A DNA stretch of 64,000 bases from Drosophila miranda. Lineage: Eukaryota > Arthropoda > Insecta > Diptera > Drosophilidae. Positions 39,501 to 52,083 of this stretch are shown in pieces. Positions within the stretch are counted from its first letter, which is position 1; the number at the start of each line of letters is the position of its first letter. The DNA is taken from assembly GCF_003369915.1 (NCBI RefSeq), contig NW_022881603.1:16258515-16322514 (forward strand). The letters are read 5' to 3'. Made by a program: the position numbers and the translations under genes. The notes under the pieces were generated by a model, which worked only from the letters and a program-made list of their open reading frames with translations, made no database searches and was not told the DNA's origin.

Positions 39501-40550
39501 AAAAACGGGATATTTCCGCCTGCAGATCTGCCAAGGAACACCACAGAGCTGGACTTTTCGCCTGGCATCTTTGGGAACGGCAATGGCAATGGCAGTGGCC
39601 GGAACGCAACGGGAAACGGAAGCATCTTTGGCGATGATGTGACCTCCACGGCCACCAACACATTGACGCACAGCATTACCCGGGAGTTGCCCACTGTAAG
39701 ATCAGCAAAAGAACGAGTTTTAGTATATAATCACATCAAATCGATTTATAAACAGATACGCGGTGTGGAAATCGGCATTGTGCTGATCGTGCTGATGGTG
39801 TGGGCCGGCGCCATAGCTCTGTTCTTCAATCGATGGGGCAAGATCCGGATGCTGCTGCCCTACCAACCGGACTACAAGCACGAACAGCTCAAGGTGCCGG
39901 GCACGGGGTGTGCAGCGCCGGCGGCTGCAATGGCCAGCACTCGCATCAGGTACGCATCCACGGAATTTCGCTACACCAGACGGGGGCATGGTTGGGGATG
40001 GTTGTGTGTACGTGTGGGATTCCCCCGGAGATTCGAGTCGCTCGCGTCTTGTTGTGGATCCCATCATATTCGCGAAGAACTTATCTATGTTTCATTTCTG
40101 TTATGCTTCCTTTTTAGAACCTACACCCCGATTTCTTTGTCAAGGTATTCAAAACTAACAAATTCTTCAAACTACTTGCAATATGTATGAACCAAAATAT
40201 TTTTGCATTTAATTAGCTTTTTTCTATGCATCAAACTCAAGTAAACATTTGACTCTTATAGAACTACGTACACCGTTTCCGTTTATCTCGTGCACCCGCC
40301 CGCCCGCCCGCTCCCCAGCACCAGAAAAACTGTTCGTGGAGTTTGTCTATCCCCTGACCTGACCCTGACCTCCTACTTTAGATCGCTTTCTCCCAACCAC
40401 CACCATAATTGAAAACCAAGAAGATGTTCCGGACTCTATCCAGCAGACTTTATAGACTGCTGTATAGTGGTCCTTTCCAGATTATTCTTATGATTTGCTT
40501 AAAAGGAATGGCACCTGCTACCTGCTAGTTTCGTATTGATTTTGGCTTTT

Positions 40551-41079
40551 TATACCCGATACTCAAAATGAGTATTGGGGTATATTAGATTTGTGGTAAA
40601 AGTGGATGTGTGTAACGTCCAGAAGGAATCGTTTCCGACCCCATAAAGTATATATATTCTTGATCAGCATCAATAGCCGAGTCGATTGAGCCCCGTCCGT
40701 CCGTCCGTCCGTCTGTCCGTCTGTCCGTCCCCTTCAGCGCCCAGTGCTCAAAGACTATAAGAGCTAGAGCAACGATGTTTCGGATCCAGAGTTCTGTGAT
40801 ATGTAATAATAGAATCATAGATAACGACCATATCTATTAGATTGCTGAATCTGGATCAGATCAGATCATTTTTATAGCCAAAAAGAACAAATCAATTTGC
40901 ACTGGCTACGCAGCGCCCGACGTCACGCACAGACTGATTTTCTGTCTCTCTCGCACGCACTCTTTGTCGTGTCGTTCAATATTAGCGGCGTCTGCCGGAG
41001 GAGAGCCATACTGACTAAGTATCGGGTATAACTGTAGAGTTGCGGTGTCCGCAGCAACTCACAACGTTCCCCCTCGTTT
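40551..41079 (+). mobile_element. ISY unit, internally deleted
   Basis: 529 bp; the 5' end to about 40806 joins a 3' part beginning AGAATCATAG. Both ends and the hairpin are kept. Confidence 0.86.
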
Positions 41080-41116
41080 TTGTTTGAATTTTCTACTTTT
41101 TTCTGCGCTCTTTTTT
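41080..41116. other. Non-repeat spacer between two ISY units
   Basis: 37 bp of T-rich unique sequence, the only spacer between adjacent units, so these two insertions were independent or the spacer is residual host DNA. Confidence 0.6.
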
Positions 41117-42211
41117 TATACCCGATACTCAAAATGAGTATTAGGGTATATTAGATTTGTGGTAAAAGTGGATGTGTGTAACGTCCAGAAGGAATCGTTT
41201 CCGACCCCATAAAGTATATATATTCTTTATCAGCATCAATAGCCAAGTCGATTGAGCCATGTCTGTCTGTCTGTCTGTCCGTCTGTCCGTCTGTCCGTCC
41301 GTCCGTCTGTCCGTCCCCTTCAGCGCCTAGTGCTCAAAGACTATAAGAGCTAGAGCAACGATGTTTTGGACCCAGACTTCTGTGATATGTCACTGCTACA
41401 AAAATATTTCAAAACTTCGCACCGCCCACTTCCGCCCCCACAAAGGACGAAAAGCTGTGGCATCCACAATTTTAAAGATATGAGAAAACCAAAAACGTAG
41501 AATTGTAGAGAATAACCATATCTTTAAGACTGCGGAATCTGAATTGGATCGTGTTATTATTATAGACAGCATCAAGAAAACAATTTCATTTTTTCTCGCC
41601 CTGTCTCTCTCTAACACACACGTAGCACAGGCGGCTTTGCTTAGAGTAAAACATTAGCGCCTAGATCTCAGAGACTACAAAAGCTAGAGCAACCAAATTT
41701 GGTATCCACACTCCTAATATATCGGACCGAGACGAGTTTGTTTCAAAATTTCGCCACACCCCCTTCCGCCCCCACAAAGGACGAAATTCTGGGGATATTC
41801 AAAAATCTCAGAGACTATTAAGGCTAGAGTAACCAAATTTGGTATCCGCACTCCTGCTAGATCTTACTATTAAACGTGTATCTCAAAATTTCACCCCACC
41901 CCCTTCCGCCCACACAAAGGACGAAAATCTGTTGCATTCACAATATTGCACATTCGAGAAAACCAAAAACGCATAATCATAGATAATGACCATATCTATC
42001 AGATTGCTGAATCTGGATCAGATCAGATCATTTTTATAGCTACGCAGCGCCCGAGGTCACGCTCAGACTGATTTTCTGTCTCTCTCGCACGCACTCTTTG
42101 TCGTGTCGTTTAATATTAGCGGCGTCTGCCGGAGGAGAGCCATACTGACTTAGTATCGGGTATAACTGTAGAGTTGCGGTGTCCGCAGCAACTCACAACG
42201 TTCCCCCTCCT
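41117..42211 (+). mobile_element. ISY unit, near full length, type 1
   Basis: 1095 bp; AAAGCTGTGG marker, small deletion near 42040 (TTTATAGCTACGCAG). Confidence 0.87.
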
Positions 42212-43324
42212 TATACCCGATACTCAAAATGAGTATTGGGGTATATTAGATTTGTGGTAAAAGTGGATGTGTGTAACGTCCAGAAGGAATCGTTTCCGAC
42301 CCCATAAAGTATATATATGCTTGATCAGCAGCAATAGCCGAGTCGATTGAGCCCTGTCTGTCTGTCCGTCCGTCCGTCCGTCCGTCTGTCCGTCTGTCCG
42401 TCCCCTTCAGCGCCCAGTGCTCAAAGACTATAAGAGCTAGAGCAACGATGTTTTGGATCCAGACTTCTGTGATATGTCATTGCTACAAAAATATTTCAAA
42501 GCTTCGCCTTGCCCACTTCCGCCCCCACAAAGGACGAAAATCGGTGGCATCCACAATTTTAAAGATATGAGAAAACCAAAAACGTAGAATTGTTGAGAAT
42601 GACCATATCTTTAAGACTGCGGAATCTGAATTGGATCTTATTGTTATTATAGCCAGCATCAAGAAAACAATTTCATTTTTTCTCGCCCTGTCTCTCTCTA
42701 ACACACACGTAGCATAGGCGGCTTTGCTTAGAGTAAAACATTAGCGCCTAGATCTCAGAGACTACAAAAGCTAGAGCAACCAAATTTGGTATCCACACTC
42801 CTAATATATCGGACCTTGACCGTTTTGTGTCCAAATTTCGCCACACCCCCTTCCGCCCCCGCAAAGGACGAAAATCTAGGGCATCCACAAATCTCAGAGA
42901 CTATTAAGGCTAGAGTAACCAAATTTGGTATCCGCACTTCTGTTAGATCTCACTATAAAACGTATATCTCAGAATTTCGCCCCACCCCCTTCCGCCCCCA
43001 CAAAAGACGAAAATCTGTTGCATCCACAAATTGCACATTCGAGAAATTTAAAAATGCAGAATCATAGATAACGACCATATCTATCAGATTGCTGAATCCG
43101 GTTTAGATCAGATAATTTTTATAGCCAAAAGGAACAAATCAATTTGCAGTGGCTACGCAGCGCCCGACGTCACGCTCAGACTGATTTTCTGTCTCTCTCG
43201 CACGCACTCTTTGTCGTGTCGTTTAATATTAGCGGCGTCTGCCGGAGGAGAGCCATACTGACTTAGTATCGGGTATAACTGTAGAGTTGCGGTGTCCACA
43301 GCAACTCACAACGTTCCCCCTCGT
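42212..43324 (+). mobile_element. ISY unit, full length, type 1
   Basis: 1113 bp; similar to the unit at 477. Confidence 0.87.
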
Positions 43325-44239
43325 TATACCCGATACTCAAAATGAGTATTGGGGTATATTCGATTTGTGGTAAAAGTGGATGTGTGTAACGTCCAGAAGG
43401 AATCATTTCCGACCCCATAGAGTATATATATTCTTGATCAGCATCAATAGCCGAGTCGATTGAGCCCTGTCTGTCTGTCCGTCTGTCCGTCCGTCCGTCC
43501 GTCCGTCTGTCCGTCCCCTTCAGCGCCTAGTGCTCAAAGACTATAATAGCTAGAGCAACGATGTTTTGGATCCAGACTTCTGTGATATGTCACTGCTACA
43601 AAAATATTTCAAAACTTTGCCCCGCCCACTTCCGCCCCCACAAAGGACGAAAATCTGTGGCATATCCATTATTAAAGATACGATAAAACCAAAATCGCAG
43701 AATCGTAGAGGATGACTATATGTTCTAGAGTGTAAAATCTCAACCAGATCGTATAATTATTATAGCCAGAATCAAAAAAAAGGACGAAAATCTGGGGCAT
43801 CCACAAATCTCAGAGACTATTAAGGCTAGAGTAACCAAATTTGGGATCCGCACTTCTGTTAGATCTCACTATAAAACGTATATCTCAGAATTTCGCCCCA
43901 CCCCCTTCCGCCCCCACAAAGGACGAAAATCTGTTGCATCCACAATGTTGCACATTCAAGAAAACTAAAAACGCAGAATCATAGATAACGACCATATCTA
44001 TCAGATTGCTGAATCTCGATCAGATCGGATTATTTGTGTAGCCAAAAGCAAGAAATCAATTTTCAGTGGCTACGCAGCGCCCGACGTCACGCTCAGACTG
44101 ATTTTCTGTCTCTCTCGCACGCACTCTTTGTCGTGTCGTTTAATATTCACGGCGTCTGCCGGAGGAGAGCCATACTGACTAAGTATCGGGTATAAATGTA
44201 GAGTTGCGGTCTCCGCAGCAACTCACAACGTTCCCCCTC
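43325..44239 (+). mobile_element. ISY unit, rearranged type 2
   Basis: 915 bp; fused at about 43775 (AATCAAAAAAAAGGACG). It ends with the same ATTCACGGCG tail variant as the unit at 32631, which places the duplication edge inside this element. Confidence 0.86.
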
Positions 44240-45116
44240 GATATGTTTAGTTAGATTATTTTTTAAATAAATCAACTATATTGCAAACCAAAGGCAAAAG
44301 AACCGCAGCAACAGCAAGCGGAAACCTTAGCAAAGAGGAAAACAGGAAGAGCAAGAGGAATCCCCCACAAAGCAGAAACAAAAGCAACAGCAGAGACCCA
44401 GCGACAGCCACAGAACAGAATCATACGCAACCATGCTTGTACTCATAGCCGTGCTGTTTTTTAATGCCTGCCTGGCGGGTGAGTAAAAGAAACACATCTC
44501 AAATTTAAGTTAATTCCTTGTTTAAGTCTAAGTTCTGTTTAAGTAAAACAAGTGCACAACAATTTAGGGCAATCTTGTAGTGAATTATTCTTTTATTCCT
44601 GGGGACAGGTGTAAATGTTACTTACTTTCATTTGGCATAAGCAGGGCGGGACGAAATAGTTCAATGCTCATTGATCGAGCCTTTTTATGCACCTGTTACT
44701 ATGGTATATTTATATAAGATGACGCATTGCCACACAGAAAGCCCTAGAGTAGAAGAGTAGAAAACCCCTTGCTTGCAACGATCAGGCTTTGTATTTTTCC
44801 TACTGCAAGCCATAAAGTAGAAGTTCATATTACTCAAGTTTCTCAATTAAACTTGAGCTTATCTGATTATCCCATTCCTTAGGCACATAAACTTAGCTGC
44901 GTAGTTGTGGTGCCTCGTATTCATATAATTTACAAGGATAATCGGATAATAACAAGCAATTATTATTATAATAGGCACCATTCCCGCTACGCCGGAGAAC
45001 ATAACCGTAACCTTTCTGACGCCCACTGCGGTACGGGTGTCATGGCAAACGCAAATCGAAATGAAGGCACATCCCATCGAGAAGTACATCGTGACGTACA
45101 AGCCGACAGACGACAG

Positions 45117-45959
45117 GTAGGTACCACTAACAAAGCAAGAACTCAATCTACCCACTTGACTAGGCTAAATAACGCCAGAGTACACTTCAAATGTAACTGA
45201 CGCGCTGAAGGTGCGGGGGCAGAGCCGAAGAGGCGGCAAGTCAAGTGCATTTATGCAGGGAACAAGTAAAATATGTACATATTTTGTATGCAATTGACAG
45301 GCGGGCCGGCGGGCCAGGCCGCGGAGTGAGCCGGAGGCGGCCGCGGTCAGTCAAGAGCAGTGTGTGCGTGTGCAAGTGTGTAAGTGTGTTACTTTGCGTG
45401 TCTGTGTGGCATATGGCCATGAGCTAAATAACGGCCCAAGTAAACCAACAGAGAAAGAAAAACCAAAGAAAAACAAAATAGGAAAGTTAAGGCCAATTTG
45501 ACCGCGAATGCAGGCCAAAAAGAAAAACAAAAGCCGCGTGTAGCAAAGTTATTTAAAACAAAAGCCAATAAAAGAACTGACTAGAAGAAGCACCGAAAAG
45601 GGGAGTTAGCCGTAGATCAAGTACATATGTACATACATACATACATACGGTATATATGTATTTAATGTGTGTTTATGTGTAAAGAGTAGAGCGAACATTT
45701 CTTTGTGACTTTCTTGCTGTGTGCCAGCAACTCGCTCTCGTGCTCTCTCGTACGAATGCAATATTTTCGATGATTTACCGTAATAATTTTGCTCAACTGC
45801 AGCTGTCTTGCCTTCACTCCACTCCTCCCGCATCACTATCACCATGCACTCATCGCCGCTCTCACACCATCTCTCACACTTGCTGCTCCCTTGCTGATTG
45901 CTGTTGCTGTTGCTGCTTCTCATCGCCTGCGTGGCGTCAGGAACACACAGTGAAACAGT

Positions 45960-45995
<36 letters not shown>

Positions 45996-48900
45996 TGGAT
46001 TGCCGGAATGGGCTGCATATTTCGACTACAAACTAAGCACTTCAGCTCCGACTAGTGCTCACAGAATGGGAATGCTGGGCTTTAGCACCGTTCGGTGGCT
46101 GGCATGCCGTGTAATAACTTAAGTGCTCGACTTTTTCACTTTTTGACTGCTGCAGTCCGCACAGTCCGCGCAGACCAGTAGCCAAGCTGTGTTCTTTTGT
46201 TGTTTTTCAATTTAACGGCTCACATTGCGTGTGTGTGTGTGTGCAAGCGTGTTTTTTTTGTCTTTTACTGCCGTTTATTCCAATGCCAAAGCATTGATGT
46301 TGTTGTAGTTATTGCCCCACTGCTGTTCTTCCATAAAGTTCACGCCTATGTCAAAAATTGTATTACAAAAACTAGGACTTTATTTTGACTTCTTGTTCCA
46401 CTGGTCATTATTTATAAGTGAGTTTGTTTTTAATTTTTGTGTTTCGTATCGATTTTTGGTGTATTACCCACTTCCGTCAGTCAGCCAGTCATTATGGTGG
46501 GCCGGGCCGGGCCGGGCCGGGCCGTTGCGGTGCGGTGTACTATTCGTTGTTAGTTCTATCTTCCTACCGTTTTTCGAGTAAATTGTGGCCGTGAATAATG
46601 TATGATTAGTATATACATAGACACGTTGACGGTGAGTCGACGGATCCGGGCTCTGGTTTTGGCCCTGGTTCTGGCTCTGGCTCTAAACTAAACTAAACTT
46701 TTGTCCTAGACATTATTTCACCAACACCCTCGTGCGGCGACTTTTACCTTACCACTACACTCGAAGAAATAATCAAGTCGAAAATTATATGTTGGAATGT
46801 TGTCCTTGTTTATGTTTCAGAACTTATTAAGCCATTTCTCTCAGTGTCCCATACATGCTCCAAATTACTAAGTGGTTTTATGAAATTCTTGACGAACAAT
46901 GGGTCCTGTGAGAGGCAAAGGTTCGAGTTGAGTTTCAATATGTCCAAGCATGTCAAGCACTATCAATAACAATAATAATTAATAACAATTACTGTCCCAC
47001 CGAAGGAGGTACTGGGGGGTGTGGGGCAGACAGTTGGAGAACACCAATCAATAAATATCCCTGTGCCCTAGATTATATTCATTTATCGTTATCAATTCCT
47101 TTAGAGCCAATTTGACATTATTAAAATTGAAATGTCAGGGACCAGGCCCACATAAAAGTGCTTCAGGTACACATACACGTAGCTTTTGTGGCACGTCAAA
47201 GCAGATAAGGCATGTGCGCCTCCCCCCTACTGTCTCTCCGATGACCACATGCATGTCCATGGCAACATGGACAGAAACGGAGAACATACTATATGTACCT
47301 ACAGTAAACCTGATTTGTACGTGGATCACATAGTCTACGATACGGGTACTCGTATTGCAGAGGTAATCCCTAAGCCTAATCCCTGTATCCATTATCTTTC
47401 CATAGAAGTTATTTGTCTTGGGAACGTCCGTGATAAGCAGATATTCTTCATTAGACATTGATGGAACTGTCCAAAGGGGCGTATGCGGAATTTTCATTGC
47501 ATTTCGAATTCCATGCAAATAGGAAAAGCCCTCAAAGTCATGTTGTTCTAGGAAAACTCAACTAAAAATTCTGACTAGAGGGACAGCAGACCTCCGATGT
47601 CACCACTCCACCCACAGAAACAGAAGGAACATCCGGCCTAGAGTAAAGTTTAGGAGCGTGCACTTTGTACATCATAAGTTATTTCACCCCACATATGTGA
47701 CACGTTTGTTTTTACATATCGGAAAGCCACTGTGGAGTTCCAGAAATGGACAGGGATCGGGGCGAACGACTCATTCGAATGGGATTCACTGGCCTGTAAA
47801 CTGATTATTTAGTAATAAAACCAGAAAAAATAAATACATATGAAAATTGAAGCAAAAAAGAAATTCATACGCGAGTAAATATTTTGTGCACCTTTGCGAG
47901 TGCTCATAAAACTTGGCCAGAGCCCAAGCCGGCAGTAAAAAGGAATTTGCCAACGAGTGAGAGGCGAGGAAGGAAAAGCTAAGCAAAGAACATCATGAAA
48001 TTGAGAAAACTCCTTCGTGCTGTTGCTGCTGCTGGAAATTCACGTGCATTTCTAATGCCATTTAAGGACAAGCAAAGGGTACGGGATCCGCCCAGAACAG
48101 AATTGAAGCCATGGCGTGTGTTTAAATTGTGGATAATAAGCGACTTCCACACACAGCGACTAGCGAGCGGAGAGGGGAGGATTAAACTTGATTTGCCCCA
48201 GGCGTCGCCACATGCTGAAAACTTACTATAACTGGGAAACTTTAGACAACGCCTGGCCATGTCACATATGGCTGATGTTTGCATAAAACGGCCCAATTTC
48301 CATTTGCCCGGGGGCCTCGAGTCTATTAGCTGTGTGGCAATGTATGCGACACGTGTGCAAAGTCAGTGGAGCCAGCCGCCCAGAATCTCAAATCAATTAT
48401 GTGTGTGTATTTAGCCCCTGGATGGAGGTAATTCATTAATCTATAATGAGCCAACAGTACGGGTTAAGAGATGACTATCTGCTTAAAATGGCATCAGCCG
48501 AATAAGCAGCTTACTCGTACAGAGACATTTTCATCGGCCTGAAGATGGTGCCTTTCTGACTAATGGTCAAACGGATATGGCTACGGTCGGATATGGTCGA
48601 AAACTCGGCCTCCTTTAGCTTTTGGCACTAGATCGATCTCTAGCTTCAGAATACCCATTAAATATATTTCTGTATTTAATTGGTCGGCTGTTGGTGCCCC
48701 TTCGGTGTCCTGGCTTTTAACATTAATGTTTACTTGTACGAGTATGGCGCTGTTTTTGTTTTGTCTGAAATCGGAACAAGCGAAATGCGGGCAACGCAAC
48801 TCCTGTTTTGTTCTTAGTTCCTCTGGGCACCATTGCGATGGAAATGTACTGGTGTTGTATATATGTGTAGGTATACGAGTGTGTGTAAGCTGCCATCGTA

Positions 48901-49337
48901 TGTATGTACGATATGGAGTATGTATGAATAATGAATCATTTGTCAGACTGTTGTGGCGGCGGCCATAGTAATGGGAGACAAAGCCGAGGTCTGGCCACTT
49001 TTCCAGGCCACGCACTTGCAGGGCGGCGAGTAGAGGGCAGGATAATTTAGAAGGCAGTACACAGCTCGGCTCTGGTGTGTAATGTGAGCTCTCTCGATTG
49101 GCAAAATCTAGGACATGTGGGGTATTCTGTTCTGGCGGAAAGTGACAAAGTGAAATATTGGCCAATGCTGTAATTACGCACACATACCGGCCTCATATAT
49201 CACGCCTGGGTTTGTTGTAGTTGGTCAATTAGCAGCAAAAAGACACACACGCATACAGAATGCACTATCCTACCGTACCGTTCACCGCCCCGTCCATTGC
49301 CATTCGAGAGAGGTAATTGAATTAATTTAAGTTACAG
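45117..49337 (+). other. Large intron 2 of FnIII gene copy B
   Basis: Duplicate of the copy A intron, including the (GA)n tract (45961-45992, 32 bp) and GGGCC repeats; nothing coding is supported. Confidence 0.7.
45961..45992. repeat. (GA)n microsatellite, copy B
   Basis: About 32 bp of AG dinucleotides; length polymorphic relative to copy A. Confidence 0.95.
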
Positions 49338-50568
49338 GGTTGTACAGGACGTTGCCGGTAGCAGCGAGGCCATTGTCCTGGATCGACTATTGCCCAGCAC
49401 ACAGTACTCCCTGGTCGTGACGGCCATCTGGCAGGGCAAGAAGTATCGCAGCAGTGGCCAAATCAAGTTCCGGACCCTGGGTGAGTATCTTATAGATTCA
49501 ATCGGCACACAAATAGATAAAAACGGGATATTTCCGCCTGCAGATCTGCCAAGGAACACCACAGAGCTGGACTTTTCGCCTGGCATCTTTGGGAACGGCA
49601 ATGGCAATGGCAGTGGCCGGAACGCAACGGGAAACGGAAGCATCTTTGGCGATGATGTGACCTCCACGGCCACCAACACATTGACGCACAGCATTACCCG
49701 GGAGTTGCCCACTGTAAGATCAGCAAAAGAACGAGTTTTAGTATATAATCACATCAAATCGATTTATAAACAGATACGCGGTGTGGAAATCGGCATTGTG
49801 CTGATCGTGCTGATGGTGTGGGCCGGCGCCATAGCTCTGTTCTTCAATCGATGGGGCAAGATCCGGATGCTGCTGCCCTACCAACCGGACTACAAGCACG
49901 AACAGCTCAAGGTGCCGGGCACGGGGGTGTGCAGCGCCGGCGGCTGCAATGGCCAGCACTCGCATCAGGTACGCATCCACGGAATTTCGCTACACCAGAC
50001 GGGGGCATGGTTGGGGATGGTTGTGTGTACGTGTGGGATTCCCCGGAGATTCGAGTCGCTCGCGTCTTGTTGTGGATCCCATCATATTCGCGAAGAACTT
50101 ATCTATGTTTCATTTCTGTTATGCTTCCTTTTTAGAACCTACACCCCGATTTCTTTGTCAAGGTATTCAAAACTAACAAATTCTTCAAACTACTTGCAAT
50201 ATGTATGAACCAAAATATTTTTGCATTTAATTAGCTTTTTTCTATGCATCAAACTCAAGTAAACATTTGACTCTTATAGAACTACGTACACCGTTTCCGT
50301 TTATCTCGTGCACCCGCCCGCCCGCCCGCTCCCCAGCACCAGAAAAACTGTTCGTGGAGTTTGTCTATCCCCTGACCTGACCCTGACCTCCTACTTTAGA
50401 TCGCTTTCTCCCAACCACCACCATAATTGAAAACCAAGAAGATGTTCCGGACTCTATCCAGCAGACTTTATAGACTGCTGTATAGTGGTCCTTTCCAGAT
50501 TATTCTTATGATTTGCTTAAAAGGAATGGCACCTGCTACCTGCTAGTTTCGTATTGATTTTGGCTTTT

Positions 50569-51691
50569 TATACCCGATACTCAAAATGAGTATTGGGGTA
50601 TATTAGATTTGTGGTAAAAGTGGGTGTGTGTAACGTCCAGAAGGAATCGTTTCCGACCCCATAAAGTATATATATTCTTGATCAGCATCAATAGCCGAGT
50701 CGATTGAGCCCCGTCTGTCTGTCCGTCTGTCCGTCCGTCCGTCCGTCCGTCCGTCCGTCCGTCCGTCCGTCCCCTTCAGCGCCTAGTGCTCAAAGACTAT
50801 AAGAGCTAGAGCAACGATGTTTTGGATCCAGACTTCTGTGATATGTCACTGCTACAAAAATATTTCAAAACTTCGCCCCGCCCACTTCCGCCCCCACAAA
50901 GGACGAAAATCTGTGGCATCTACATTTTTAAAGATACGATAAAGCCAAAAACGCAGGATCGTAGAGGATGACTATATGTTCTAGAGTGTAAAATCTCAAC
51001 CAGATAGTATAATTATTATAGCCAGAATCAAGAAAACAATTTCATTCTTTCTCGCTCTGTCTCTCTCTAACACACAGGTTTCATAGTCGGTTTTGCCAAT
51101 TGCAAAATATGAGTTCAAGGATCTCAGAACCTATAAGAGCCAGAGCAACCAAATTTGGTATCCACAGTCCTGTGATATCGGACCTTGACCGTTTCGTGTC
51201 CAAATTTCCCACACCCCCTTCCGCCCCCGCAAAGGACGAAAATCTGGGGCATCCACAAATCTCAGAGACTATTAAAGCTAGAGTAACCAAATTTGGTATC
51301 CGCACTTCTGTTAGATCTCACTATAAAACGTATATCTCAGAATTTCGCCCCACCCCCTTCCGCCCCCACATAGGACGCAAATCTGTTGCATCCACAATAT
51401 TGCAGATTCGAGAAAACTAAAAACGCAGAATCATAGATAATGACTATATCTATCAGATTGCTGAATCTGGATCAGATCGGATCATTTTTGTAGCCAAAAG
51501 GAACAAATCAATTTGCAGTGGCTACGCAGCCCCCGACGTCACGCTCAGACTGATTTTCTGTCTCTCTCGCACGCACTCTTTGTCGTGTCGTTCAATATTA
51601 GCGGTGTCTGCCGGACAGAGGCATGCTGACTTAGAATCGGGTATAACTGTAGAGTTGCGGTGTCCGCAGCAACTCACAACGTTCCACCTCG
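50569..51691 (+). mobile_element. Solitary full-length ISY element in FnIII intron 5
   Basis: 1123 bp, same orientation as the gene, type 2. It starts TATACCCGATAC after GGCTTTT, and ends with the hairpin and CACCTCGT before unique TTAACCG. As the only lone copy it shows the true element ends and length. Exon 5 lies upstream and exon 6 begins about 390 bp downstream. Confidence 0.9.
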
Positions 51692-52083
51692 TTTAACCGT
51701 AGAGAACTGACCCTAGTCTCTCAACATCGATACCGTGCGACGAAAGAAGGCCGCGAATGCATAATCTTAGCTTTAGATTCCACTTAGATTCGTTGAGCCC
51801 AGGTCGGGTCGCCATAGGCATCCTGCAATACCCAGATTCCAGTACACTTCAATCTTTGACTCGTCTTATCCACACATTCCCTAGATGTACTACTATACAT
51901 ATTTATTGCATTTAGCGGTTTTGGTTTTGGTTTTGAGCTTTGCTGTTCAGGTTCGAGCTTTCCACTGAAATCACTGACAAAACGTTCCTTACTTTCACTT
52001 CGCTCTCGCCCGCCCTGCCCTGCCGACACTGCTCGTGCCGCCTGCCGCCTTCTTTTGGTTTTTCTGGGTTGCTCTCACGGCAG
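51692..52083 (+). other. Remaining 3' part of FnIII intron 5
   Basis: Unique intron sequence ending in a pyrimidine-rich tract and CACGGCAG acceptor. An open frame runs through but is not conserved-looking, and exon 6 is best started at the acceptor. Confidence 0.65.

Larger units (their letters stand above)
34401..39949 (+). pseudogene. FnIII single-pass membrane protein, 5' half, duplicate copy A
   Basis: Exons by splice sites: 34401-34446, 34943-35084, 39320-39462, 39526-39695, 39756-39949. They encode a signal peptide (MLVLIAVLFFNACLAG), one fibronectin type III domain over exons 2-3, a Gly/Asn-rich stalk with several N-glycosylation sites (exon 4) and a transmembrane segment (exon 5). 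A G run at about 39904-39908 is one base shorter than in copy B, shifting frame just after the membrane segment. The 3' exons (52084-54674) are not duplicated, so this copy cannot make the full protein unless spliced across the 10-kb interval. The start is the only ATG giving a signal peptide. It is likely a non-functional partial duplicate. The short frameshift could be a sequencing error, but the missing 3' half is real in this assembly. Confidence 0.75.
34208..40550 (+). repeat. Segmental duplication, copy A
   Basis: Direct repeat of 44240-50568 containing exons 1-5 of the FnIII membrane-protein gene. Seen differences are few: substitutions at 35310, 36024, 36181, 37285 and 37315, a 12-bp longer GA tract, a 4-bp indel near 36427 and single-base indels. 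It is bounded on each side by ISY sequence, and the ISY tail upstream is also shared, so the duplicated unit probably ran from one ISY copy to another. Confidence 0.93.
44240..50568 (+). repeat. Segmental duplication, copy B
   Basis: Partner of 34208-40550, displaced by 10,032 bp at the left edge and 10,018 bp at the right. Apart from the listed indels and a handful of substitutions the two are the same, so the event is very recent, copies are being converted, or one is an assembly duplicate. Confidence 0.93.

Noticed and set aside
39372..40190. A single 272-residue protein read through exons 3-5 of copy A without splicing
   Set aside because: The frame passes through clear GT-AG introns (39463-39525 and 39696-39755) that happen to stay open; removing them gives continuous FnIII and membrane segments.
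51940..52083. Upstream extension of exon 6 as coding sequence
   Set aside because: The exon 5 donor phase fits the acceptor CACGGCAG before 52084 exactly, and the upstream part has a pyrimidine-rich, intron-like composition.
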